Shown here: piece after piece, positions 24,940-31,751 of the stretch
Numbering within the stretch: position 1 is the stretch's first letter
How the letters are laid out: each line of letters opens with the position of its first letter
Origin: Paracoccaceae bacterium
GTDB taxonomy: Bacteria; Pseudomonadota; Alphaproteobacteria; Rhodobacterales; Rhodobacteraceae
NCBI GenBank assembly: GCA_013214575.1
Contig: JABSSD010000014.1
Coordinates: forward strand, 1-32,306
DNA length: 32,306 nt
Direction of reading: 5' to 3'
Notes under the pieces: generated by a model
The model's database searches: none
What the model saw: the letters and a program-made list of their open reading frames with translations, nothing else
Told to the model about the DNA's origin: nothing
Program-made: the position numbers and the translations under genes

Positions 24940-27294
24940 ATGATATTCGGTCTTGATGGCGTCGAAATCGGCTTGCTCATCGTGTTTTTCTGCCTCTTCG
25001 GAGGTATCCTCTCTGGTTTCCCGGTGGCCTTTGCCATCGCCGGTGCCGGTATTATCTCATTTGGTATCATTGCCTCACTGGATTCAGCCGGGTTGCTGAT
25101 CCACCATGCGATCGATACCTCAACCCAAGGCTACCGCGACCTGATCAATTCAGGCGTCAGAGCCGACTCGGTGTCGGTGTTCCGATACCCGGATCTGCCA
25201 ACTGCCGGCCAATCGGTGTTTCCCAACGGCTGGGAAACCGCGATGGACCGCAATCTGTCGTTCATCGTCAACCGAATGAATGAACGGGTTCTGGCGGGCG
25301 CCTCGATCGAGACGCTGCTGGCGGTGCTTATGTTTGTGCTGATGGGGATCACCCTGGAACGCTCAAAGATCGCCAATGATCTGCTGACCACCATGGCCCG
25401 GGTGTTTGGCCCGCTGCCCGGCGGTCTGGCGGTTTCAGTTGTGGTGGTGGGGGCCTTCCTGGCCGCCTCAACCGGTATTGTCGGCGCCACCGTGGTGACC
25501 ATGGGGCTGCTGGCCCTGCCGACCATGCTGAAAAACAACTACTCGCCGGAACTGGCGACAGGGGTGATTGCGGCCTCTGGGACGCTTGGGCAGATCATCC
25601 CTCCGTCTATTGTGATCGTTTTGCTGGGGACCCTGGCGGGCGACCTTTATTCCACCGCGCAGGAAAAGCGCGCGATGGATGTTGGCTGTTCTGACGCGCT
25701 GACCTTTTTGGGTGAGCCCGCGGTGGTTTCGGTCGGGACCTTGTTCCAGGCGGCGCTGCTGCCGGGTATTCTGCTGGCGCTGCTTTATGCGCTGTATGCC
25801 TTTGGCTATGCGATGCTGAACCCGGACAAGGCGCCGGCCGTGGTGATGGCGCAGAGTTCCAATGAGCCGATCACCCGCAACGAGGGGCTGACCTGGTTCC
25901 TCGCGGCGCCGATCGGTCTGATTGGTGGCGCGCTTCTCCTCGGCTCGGTTGGGCTGATTGGCAGTCAGAACATCACCGTCTCGTCGTTTTCGGATATTGG
26001 CCAAACCGCATCACTGCGCACCAATGTCAGTGCCCAGTGTCAGGCCTCGATGATCGAGCTACACGGTCAGGACGCCTGGAACGTGGCCGCAGCGGAGCAA
26101 CAGGCAATTAATGATGCTGGTGGCGTCAGCGAAAGCAAGCGGCTGACACCGGAAGAACTGACGGCAGCGAAAGCGGCCAAGATCGACAGCATATCACCAA
26201 TTGGTACCGGTCTGACCGTGCTGATGGTTCTGATGGGGATGGTGCTGATCACCGGACGCGGTGTTGCGCCATCGAGCGATCCCAAGCCGTTGATTCTTGG
26301 AGCGATCGGAATTCTGCTGGTTGCACTAGTGGATGCGGTTCTGGTGGCGCCAACAACAACCCCAGGCGGCACGATGCTGCTGATTGCCCTGCCGGGCCTG
26401 CTGGCCTTGTATGGCTGTCGCGAGGCGGCGGCCCGCTGCGCGCGCAATGATCTGATCCGGGTGGTGTTCCCACCGCTGGTGTTGATCATCGCCGTGCTGG
26501 GGTCGATCCTGGGTGGCATCACCAATCCAACGCCAGCCGCAGCGCTGGGGGCGGGAGGGGCCATCATGCTGGCGGCCTATCGGCGTCTGCAGGACGAGGG
26601 CCGCTCGGGCAAGATTATCATCTGGTCCACTTTCTCGGTGCTGATCTGTATCCTGATCGGGGTGAACTTTGATCTGCGGATCAATCAGCCAAAGGTCAGT
26701 TTTGAGACCTGGGTGGCGTTTGGCTTTGCCTATGCAACCTATCTCTACGCGCTGTTTGGCCTGTTGTTTGGCTGCTGGGTTCTGTTCAAGGGCGGCGTGC
26801 TGACACCGATCGTGCGGGAAACTGCTAAGGTGACCTCGATGGTGTTCACCATCCTGATCGGCTCGCAACTGTTGAACCTGGTGGTGATCTCCTTTGGCGG
26901 TGAGCATTATATCCAGCAGTTCCTGATGAGTTTCGACAACGAGCTGAAAGTCTTTCTTATCGTGATGCTGGTGTTGTTCTTCCTCGGCTTTGTGCTGGAT
27001 TTCCTGGAGATCATCTACATCGTGATCCCGATTGTCGGGCCGATTATCTATGGTGGCTCGTTTGATCCCAAATGGGTGACCATCATGATCGCGGTGAACT
27101 TGCAGACGTCGTTCCTGACGCCGCCGTTTGGCTTTGCGCTGTTCTATCTGCGGGGGGTGGCGCCCAAGGAGGTCACCACCGGCCATATCTATCGTGGTGT
27201 GATCCCGTTTGTGCTGATCCAGGTTGGCGGGCTGGCGCTGCTGTATTTCTTCCCGGTGATCGTGACAATTGTACCGGCGCTGATCGGCAATTGA
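24940..27294 (+). CDS. TRAP transporter large permease subunit (DctM family), extended
   Basis: This 784-residue multi-pass protein is the translocating subunit. Ordinary DctM proteins have about 430 residues. The N-terminal half is standard (GILSGFPVAFAIAGAG, GIVGATVVTMGLLALP, SGTLGQIIPPSIVIVLLG), apart from an extra soluble loop of about 65 residues (near 55-120). A large central insertion (about 320-500) follows, with a soluble part (ASLRTNVSAQCQ onward) and two or three extra membrane segments. The C-terminal DctM part resumes at LGSILGGITNPTPAAALGAGG and ends with TSFLTPPFGFALFYLRGVAP. AGGA precedes ATG 24940. A TTCG-capped hairpin follows the stop. Confidence 0.9.
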   Translation: MIFGLDGVEIGLLIVFFCLFGGILSGFPVAFAIAGAGIISFGIIASLDSAGLLIHHAIDTSTQGYRDLINSGVRADSVSVFRYPDLPTAGQSVFPNGWETAMDRNLSFIVNRMNERVLAGASIETLLAVLMFVLMGITLERSKIANDLLTTMARVFGPLPGGLAVSVVVVGAFLAASTGIVGATVVTMGLLALPTMLKNNYSPELATGVIAASGTLGQIIPPSIVIVLLGTLAGDLYSTAQEKRAMDVGCSDALTFLGEPAVVSVGTLFQAALLPGILLALLYALYAFGYAMLNPDKAPAVVMAQSSNEPITRNEGLTWFLAAPIGLIGGALLLGSVGLIGSQNITVSSFSDIGQTASLRTNVSAQCQASMIELHGQDAWNVAAAEQQAINDAGGVSESKRLTPEELTAAKAAKIDSISPIGTGLTVLMVLMGMVLITGRGVAPSSDPKPLILGAIGILLVALVDAVLVAPTTTPGGTMLLIALPGLLALYGCREAAARCARNDLIRVVFPPLVLIIAVLGSILGGITNPTPAAALGAGGAIMLAAYRRLQDEGRSGKIIIWSTFSVLICILIGVNFDLRINQPKVSFETWVAFGFAYATYLYALFGLLFGCWVLFKGGVLTPIVRETAKVTSMVFTILIGSQLLNLVVISFGGEHYIQQFLMSFDNELKVFLIVMLVLFFLGFVLDFLEIIYIVIPIVGPIIYGGSFDPKWVTIMIAVNLQTSFLTPPFGFALFYLRGVAPKEVTTGHIYRGVIPFVLIQVGGLALLYFFPVIVTIVPALIGN

Positions 27295-27329
27295 TTTACC
27301 GCGGGTGACGAACTGGCGAGACCAATGAC

Positions 27330-27351
27330 AAGGGGCCCTTCGGGGCCCCTT
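27330..27351 (+). terminator. hairpin after TRAP operon
   Basis: AAGGGGCCC (27330-27338), loop TTCG and GGGCCCCTT (27343-27351) form a perfect 9-bp stem capped by a stable TTCG tetraloop, 35 bp after the last TRAP gene. There is no real T-run. Confidence 0.75.
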
Positions 27352-27367
27352 GCTGCATCTGGCGCAG

Positions 27368-27432
27368 AGGGCGCTGCCCCCTGTTGGCCTGGACGGCCAA
27401 TTCACCCCTCGGACATTTATGGCCAGTTGAAG
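27368..27432. repeat. dispersed intergenic repeat, copy 2, with inserted hairpin
   Basis: GGGCGCTGCCCC is followed, after an interruption, by ACCCCTCGGACATTTATGGC and CAGTTGAAG. The same order of blocks occurs at 10847-10891. The interruption contains its own 6-bp hairpin, TTGGCC (27384-27389) and GGCCAA (27395-27400). I take this as a diverged member of one repeat family. Confidence 0.5.
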
Positions 27433-27469
27433 CGGGGGCGGTTTTGGTCTTGGTGTTGCTGAGATGCGA

Positions 27470-27853
27470 TCAGGACAGCTGTAGCAAGTCCCAGCGGTTG
27501 CCAAAGGGATCCTGCCAGACCGCGACGGTGCCGTAGGGCTCAACGCGCGGGGCTTCCTCAAAAAACACGCCTTTGGCGACCATGGCCGCATGATCGCGGG
27601 CAAAATTATCGGTGTGCAGGAACAGTCCGACCCGGCCACCAAACTGGTCGCCGATGGCGGCAGATTGGCGGTCGCCGTCGGCGCGGGCCAGGATCAGGCT
27701 GCCCTGACTGGCGCCGGGTGGCAGAATGCGGACCCAGCGTTTGTGCCCCTGGTCGATATCTTCGGCCAGCTGAAATCCCAAGACGCCGCAATAGAAATCA
27801 ATCGCCGCGTCATAGTCCGGGATCACCAGTGAAAAGGCATGCAGGGTCTGCAT
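27470..27853 (-). CDS. VOC family (glyoxalase-like) protein
   Basis: The 127-residue single-module vicinal-oxygen-chelate protein has the typical two beta-alpha-beta-beta-beta halves. The first is TLHAFSLVIPDYDAAIDFYCGVLGFQLAED and the second GLFLHTDNFARDHAAMVAKGVFFEEAP, ending VWQDPFGNRWDLLQL. Members include glyoxalases, dioxygenases and resistance proteins; none of these functions can be chosen. Its ATG overlaps the stop of the upstream transferase gene by one base (TAATG), so they are co-transcribed. Confidence 0.88.
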   Translation of the reverse strand: MQTLHAFSLVIPDYDAAIDFYCGVLGFQLAEDIDQGHKRWVRILPPGASQGSLILARADGDRQSAAIGDQFGGRVGLFLHTDNFARDHAAMVAKGVFFEEAPRVEPYGTVAVWQDPFGNRWDLLQLS

Positions 27854-28674
27854 TAGCGGTTCTGCAAACGGCGGTCGGGCAGATTTATATTTGCAACCTG
27901 TTCGGCGATGGGGTCGGTTGAGAGCGGGTGGAGATCGGCTTCAAAGGCGGCGGCATCCCGCATTGGCTGCCAGCCTCCGCCGCTGTAGATCTCAAGCCCG
28001 GAAAAGCTGGCCTTGTAGCCCATCTTGGGGCTGCCCGGCACCCAATAGCCAAGGTAGACATAGGGCAGCCCAGCCTCGCGGGCGATGTCGATGTGATCCA
28101 GGATCATATAGGTGCCAAGCGAGTTTCTGGGCAGGTCGGGGGTGTAGAAGGAATATACCATGCTGAGCCCATCCTCGAGTACATCGGTGAGCGACACCGC
28201 CGTGAGCTGATTTTGCTCTGTGGTACTGTATTCCACCACCCGGCTGCGGATTGGCGTTTCTTCTATCATGGCGGCAAATTCAAACACATCCATATCAGCC
28301 ATGCCGCCATCTGCGTGGCGACTGTCCAGATACCGGCGAAACAGCGCGTATTGATCCTCGGAGGCCCAGGGCGAGGTGGCGCGGCGTTCCAAGTTGGCAT
28401 TGCGCCGCAGGGTTCGCTTTTGACTGCGCGACAGGCTGAAGTCAGCGACTTTGATGCGGGCCGAGAGGCAGGCGGAACAGTCGGCACAAGAGGGGCGGTA
28501 CAACACGTTCTGCGAGCGCCGGAACCCCTGTTGCGACAGGCTGTTGTTCAACTGCTCCGCCTCGTCCCCCTGCAGAGCAGTGAACAATTTTCGCTCCATC
28601 CTGTCCGCCAGATAGGGGCAGGGCTGCGGGGCAGTCACGTAGAACTGCGGGGCAATCGGGAGCGTGTGGCGCAT
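27853..28674 (-). CDS. bpt: aspartate/glutamate leucyltransferase (Bpt)
   Basis: The 273-residue aminoacyl-tRNA-protein transferase belongs to the ATE1/Bpt family. In bacteria Bpt adds Leu from Leu-tRNA to N-terminal Asp or Glu, marking the protein for ClpS/ClpAP in the N-degron pathway. The N-terminal ATE domain has [14 protein letters not shown] and the Cys cluster [16 protein letters not shown]. The C-terminal ATE domain has [31 protein letters not shown] and [21 protein letters not shown] 28674 gives the family N-terminus ([14 protein letters not shown]). Substrate direction follows the Bpt subfamily and is inferred. It overlaps the VOC gene by one base and follows the RDD gene after 84 bp. 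Confidence 0.93.
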   Translation of the reverse strand: MRHTLPIAPQFYVTAPQPCPYLADRMERKLFTALQGDEAEQLNNSLSQQGFRRSQNVLYRPSCADCSACLSARIKVADFSLSRSQKRTLRRNANLERRATSPWASEDQYALFRRYLDSRHADGGMADMDVFEFAAMIEETPIRSRVVEYSTTEQNQLTAVSLTDVLEDGLSMVYSFYTPDLPRNSLGTYMILDHIDIAREAGLPYVYLGYWVPGSPKMGYKASFSGLEIYSGGGWQPMRDAAAFEADLHPLSTDPIAEQVANINLPDRRLQNR

Positions 28675-28758
28675 GGAAGTCCAGGATGAAGACGTGGGAT
28701 ATGTCGGAATGATAACAACCCATGTGGAAAGCGCCAAGGGCCGATCTGAGAAATGGTT

Positions 28759-29190
28759 TCAGACTCGTCTATTCAGCGCCACAGTTCCAAGAAAAGCATC
28801 GGTCAGCCCCTGGCCTCGGGACGACGTCAGCATCATGATCACCGAGATGACCTGCAACAGGGGCAGCATCAGCGAGATCGAATATCCGGCGGTATGCAGC
28901 ACGGCAAGGCGGAGGTCGAATGTCTCACCGGCCAGGCTGCGCAGTTCAATACCGGCAAAACGCATGCCCCAGGTGGCTGATCCATTGGCGATGGTGACCA
29001 CGCGGTAGGCAAAGCCAAGCACCAGAAAGAGCACAGGCCAGAAGAAAAAGCCAATGAACACGGTCATCACCGACACCGCAAAGCACAGCCCGGCGATGAT
29101 GACGCTGTCGATCAGCCAGGCCAACAGCCGTTTGCTGGCCACCGCCTGATAGAATTGCGGTTGATAATCTGGATCGGGCAGGGCGGTCAT
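28759..29190 (-). CDS. RDD family membrane protein
   Basis: The 143-residue protein has the RDD signature at its N-terminus (SKRLLAWLIDSVIIAG, with the Arg and Asp pair). Three membrane spans lie at about 26-46, 48-68 and 98-120, and the second conserved region is TWGMRFAGIELRS. RDD proteins are small integral membrane proteins. Some have been proposed as ion or amino-acid exporters, but the function here is unknown. GAGG precedes ATG 29190. It lies between DUF2852 and bpt on the same strand. Confidence 0.85.
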   Translation of the reverse strand: MTALPDPDYQPQFYQAVASKRLLAWLIDSVIIAGLCFAVSVMTVFIGFFFWPVLFLVLGFAYRVVTIANGSATWGMRFAGIELRSLAGETFDLRLAVLHTAGYSISLMLPLLQVISVIMMLTSSRGQGLTDAFLGTVALNRRV

Positions 29191-29216
29191 GGTTTTTGGA
29201 TCCTCGCATATGAGAG

Positions 29217-29238
29217 CCCTGCCCGATGAGGGGCAGGG
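29217..29238 (-). terminator. hairpin between DUF2852 and RDD genes
   Basis: CCCTGCCC (29217-29224) and GGGCAGGG (29231-29238) form a perfect 8-bp stem 26 bp after the DUF2852 gene stop. No T-run follows on the minus strand, so termination may be partial. Confidence 0.55.
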
Positions 29239-29263
29239 GGGACTGGTCTAGGGAGAGATCAAA

Positions 29264-29692
29264 TCAGCTGTGCTTGGCGGTGTCATCGGCACCGGCCGCC
29301 TTGGCGCGGTCATCCATGAAGTCGTCAAACTCGGCCTTGTCCTTGGCCTCGCGAAGGCGCTGCAGGAAGCTCTCAAAATCGCTCTGCTCCTGTTCCAGAC
29401 GGTGCAGGGTGTCCTCTTTGTAGGCATCAAAAGCACTGTTGCCGGTGGCGGACATCGAAGGGCGGGACCAGCGGTTGCTACGGCTGCGGTGACGGCACGA
29501 GGATGAGAACATTTTCTTGCTCCAGATCATGTAAAACAGAAGGGCTAGGCCGACGGGCCAGAAGAATACAAAGCCAAGAACCATGGCGGCAATCCAGGCG
29601 CCTTTGCCTTTGCTGTCCAGCCAAGACTCGCTGCGGGAAAACCAGCCCTGTGCGCTGAGCGGCGGGGCGGCGGTTTCGGTATAGGTGGTCAT
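29264..29692 (-). CDS. DUF2852 membrane protein
   Basis: The 142-residue protein has one or two adjacent membrane spans (about 33-58, GAWIAAMVLGFVFFWPVGLALLFYMIW). A basic, Ser/Arg-rich loop follows (SSSCRHRSRSNRWSR). The charged C-terminal helix (about 88-130, YKEDTLHRLEQEQSDFESFL) is predicted to form a coiled coil. These features match DUF2852, an uncharacterised family common in alphaproteobacteria. ATG 29692 has GGGAG upstream. A longer in-frame extension to 29872 runs through the insertion-element relic and is not real. Confidence 0.85.
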   Translation of the reverse strand: MTTYTETAAPPLSAQGWFSRSESWLDSKGKGAWIAAMVLGFVFFWPVGLALLFYMIWSKKMFSSSCRHRSRSNRWSRPSMSATGNSAFDAYKEDTLHRLEQEQSDFESFLQRLREAKDKAEFDDFMDDRAKAAGADDTAKHS

Positions 29693-30055
29693 TGAGTGTC
29701 TCCCTGGGTTTGAGTGAATGTAAATTCCTTTCACATTATGATATATCGGAACCCGGCAGGTGCATTGCAAGGGTGTAGCCGGACAGAGATTCTTGCAAAC
29801 TTGGACAGAGATAGTTGCAGCAACTCGTTTTTGAGTTTCAGGCACCTTAGCGGCGTTTTTAATGCAGGTCACCCCCAGAGCATTGGAAGCACTTCAAAAT
29901 ATCAAACCGCAATTGCCCGGCCTTTCTTGGTGATGGGTCTTGGGCGATGATCTGAGGCGCTGCCAGGCCTCAGTTTCGTACTGCACTGCACCGGCGTTTT
30001 TGGACACAGATAGTTGCAGTAAATGGACGGACAGCGGCTCAAACCGTTTAAATCG
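29693..30055. other. gene-free stretch with mobile-element scars
   Basis: It contains the DUF2852 promoter region, the three GGACA-type repeats (29781, 29803, 30002) and an inverted repeat, ACCGTTTAAA (30043-30052) with TTTAAACGGT (30072-30081), at the edge of the prophage relic. No open frame in it is recognisable. Confidence 0.6.
29781..29822. repeat. two direct repeats resembling IS-end sites
   Basis: GGACAGAGATTCTTGCA (from 29781) and GGACAGAGATAGTTGCA (from 29803) are direct repeats at a 22-bp period. A third copy, GGACACAGATAGTTGCA, starts at 30002. Multiple short direct repeats next to the tip are typical of IS21-like elements, which suggests a relic of such an end. No transposase is left between or beside them, so the assignment is tentative. 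Confidence 0.55.
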
Positions 30056-30440
30056 TCAGTTTGGCTGGCTCTTTAAACGGTCTTTAAACCCCGTTCTAAA
30101 GTTCCGGAACAACAACTCCCCACGCCGCCCCCTGGCGGTTTCCTTGAAGGCGACGGTGTAAGTGACCTGAACCTCTTTCATGTGGAACCAGGCAAAGATC
30201 TCGCGGATCTCGGGGACATCGTTGATCGACATCAGCGCCTTGCCCTTGGCTACCTTCATCCACCGCGCCAGAGTTTCAAAATCCTGGGGCGCTAACATCG
30301 CCTTGCCGAAATTGTCATCGTGCCCCAGTAGGGGACTAGGTAGAACTGGCTGAGGGCCGGTCATAGCAGGGTGATAAACTCAGCGTAGGGCAGGCACTCC
30401 AGAACGCACCCTCAGACGGATGCGGGCCTTTAGCGGGCAG
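30056..30440 (-). pseudogene. phage-type adenine DNA methyltransferase remnant
   Basis: The only open part (30056-30364, up to 102 codons) matches the C-terminal third of D12-class (Dam-like) N6-adenine methyltransferases: GKALMSINDVPEIREIF and EVQVTYTVAF, ending GRRGELLFRN. Upstream remnants in other frames include GCVLECLPYAEFI (about 30370-30410) and FYLVPYWG (about 30317-30340). The latter stands where the catalytic DPPYWG should be and has lost its Asp. At least two frameshifts break the gene, and the N-terminal SAM-binding part is missing. It cannot encode an active enzyme. Such genes are frequent in Mu-like and other prophages. Confidence 0.75.
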
Positions 30441-30672
30441 GGCGCTCTGATGAGGAACCAAAGCTATGCGTGAGACCATATAGACTGAGGTCATGCGCTG
30501 GAGAATTTGAAACCTTGCGATGTGATCCCAGTCGGCCAGGGTGTCCGGCCGGGTAGATTGGTCACCAACAGGTCAATGCCGCCATTGCTGGATTTGCATT
30601 TACTTTGGCTTACCCCCTAGAGGTCAGAACCAGAGAGGCAAAGAGCGCAGAGAAGGCTCAACGGGCGGGGTC
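30441..30672. other. decayed prophage DNA without recognisable gene
   Basis: It lies between the methyltransferase remnant and the Mor-like gene. All minus-strand frames are broken by stops. The start of the methyltransferase gene has probably decayed here, but I cannot recognise it. Confidence 0.45.
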
Positions 30673-31020
30673 TTAGGGCGCTTCAGATCGCAGCCACCTG
30701 CGCACGGCCACATCGGTCACGCAGAGTTTGCGGGCGATCTGCACCGTTAACAGGCCTTGGGCTTTGTAAGCGAGGGCGCGCCACTTTTTGGCCAGAGGGA
30801 CGCGAGGCTGTAACCTGTCAGATATTTCCGTCAATGCTTTGGCCTTGTCATACCCCAGCAGGGCGACGACGCTAGAGCGGGTTTGGGGGTTGCCCGCAAT
30901 ATAGATTTCGGTGCCGCCGAAGGCTTCTATAAATCGCAGGGTGTCGTCCAGGCCCAGAACCTCGAAGTAGGGTTCGACCTGGGCGGTTGGTTTTGGATGG
31001 GGCAGGTCAGAAACGATCAT
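30673..31020 (-). CDS. Mor-like phage HTH transcriptional regulator
   Basis: The 115-residue protein has a central EAFGGTEIYIAG segment and a C-terminal HTH (LLTVQIARKLCVTDVAVRRWL). This order, a GGxxIYI element then a HTH ending xVRRWL, resembles the Mor/C family that switches Mu-like phages to middle or late transcription. The N-terminal part (MIVSDLPHPKPTAQVEPYFEVLG) is not distinctive. The start codon overlaps the stop of the preceding small gene as ATGA. In a relic prophage it may have no remaining target. A generic phage HTH protein is the alternative reading. Confidence 0.6.
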   Translation of the reverse strand: MIVSDLPHPKPTAQVEPYFEVLGLDDTLRFIEAFGGTEIYIAGNPQTRSSVVALLGYDKAKALTEISDRLQPRVPLAKKWRALAYKAQGLLTVQIARKLCVTDVAVRRWLRSEAP

Positions 31021-31157
31021 GATGCGGCCCCTTTGAAACGGTTCATAGACAGGGCGATCACCGGGGAGAGGGGGCGGTCGCCCGGCCCCTCTCCGTTGTC
31101 ATCGGGCCAGAGCTGGGCAATCTGGGAGATAAAGGCGGTTTGTGGGGTTTTACTCAT
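31017..31157 (-). CDS. small phage-type hypothetical protein
   Basis: The frame encodes 46 residues (MSKTPQTAFISQIAQLWPDD...), with no membrane span or known motif. It overlaps the Mor-like gene by four bases (ATGA), which supports translation. Its start is uncertain: ATG 31157 lacks a good ribosome binding site, and an upstream TTG at 31199 is possible. Function unknown. Confidence 0.5.
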   Translation of the reverse strand: MSKTPQTAFISQIAQLWPDDNGEGPGDRPLSPVIALSMNRFKGAAS

Positions 31158-31179
31158 GCAGCCATATATGCAGCAGGGC

Positions 31180-31213
31180 AAAAACGCAGACACCCACAAC
31201 TACTTGTGGGTGT
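31180..31213 (-). terminator. terminator-like hairpin after gpG-like gene
   Basis: ACACCCACAA (31190-31199) and TTGTGGGTGT (31204-31213) form a perfect 10-bp stem with loop CTAC. On the minus strand it is followed within five bases by TTTTT (31180-31184). It would end transcripts of the virion morphogenesis gene. Confidence 0.65.
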
Positions 31214-31250
31214 GGCGGCTCATGAAATTTGACCAGGTTGGCGGGGATTT

Positions 31251-31751
31251 TCACTCCAGTCGATCCCGGCGGGTGGCGGCCTCTTCCAGCCAGTCCTCCA
31301 ACTCGGCGACGATATTGTCCTGGTCTTCATCAGACAGGCCGATGAACGGGCGGGCTGGGATTGTGCCCCAGGGGATTGAAGAGCCGTTTGAAGCCTTGCC
31401 AAAAGCGCCCGTACCCGCGCCGAATTGCATCACGGCGGCCTGAATGGCGTTTGAGCCATATTCGACGCTGTCCTGGTCGGCCTCATAAAACAGTGTGTTG
31501 CGCATATCTCCCGAGACATTCAGCGGCGTACCAAAGGTCAGCCCCAGTTTGGCATAGTGGTCCAGGGTGGATTGCTTGCGCGGAGCAAAAGGCGTGCCGT
31601 CGGGTTGCTCGCCGTCGCGCATGCGGTCCTGGGTCGAGACCAGCAGCAACTCGCCAATGGCGTCCATCACCGGGGTCATATCGCTCACAGCCGCTGCTAC
31701 CGCAGCCAGGGCAGGGTCCAGAGTGTCGGTGTTGTACTCAAAGCTGGCCAT
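31251..31751 (-). CDS. phage virion morphogenesis protein (Mu gpG / P2 gpS-like)
   Basis: The 166-residue product matches the tail-completion/virion morphogenesis family. Signatures are IGELLLVSTQDRMRDGEQPD and GTPFAPRKQ near residues 32-58. An L-N-x-S-G-x-(M/L) element (NVSGDMRNTLFYEAD) and YGSNAIQAAVMQFGAG follow. The C-terminal IPARPFIGLSDED is followed by an acidic helix (QDNIVAELEDWLEEA). Length is normal and no interruption is seen, so this is the best-kept gene of the prophage relic. AAGG upstream supports ATG 31751. Head, tail and transposition genes that should surround it are absent. Confidence 0.85.
   Translation of the reverse strand: MASFEYNTDTLDPALAAVAAAVSDMTPVMDAIGELLLVSTQDRMRDGEQPDGTPFAPRKQSTLDHYAKLGLTFGTPLNVSGDMRNTLFYEADQDSVEYGSNAIQAAVMQFGAGTGAFGKASNGSSIPWGTIPARPFIGLSDEDQDNIVAELEDWLEEAATRRDRLE

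Noticed and set aside
26326-27642. 438-codon minus-strand open frame
   Set aside because: It is antisense to the large TRAP permease, His/Gln-rich and without motifs, as expected for a shadow.
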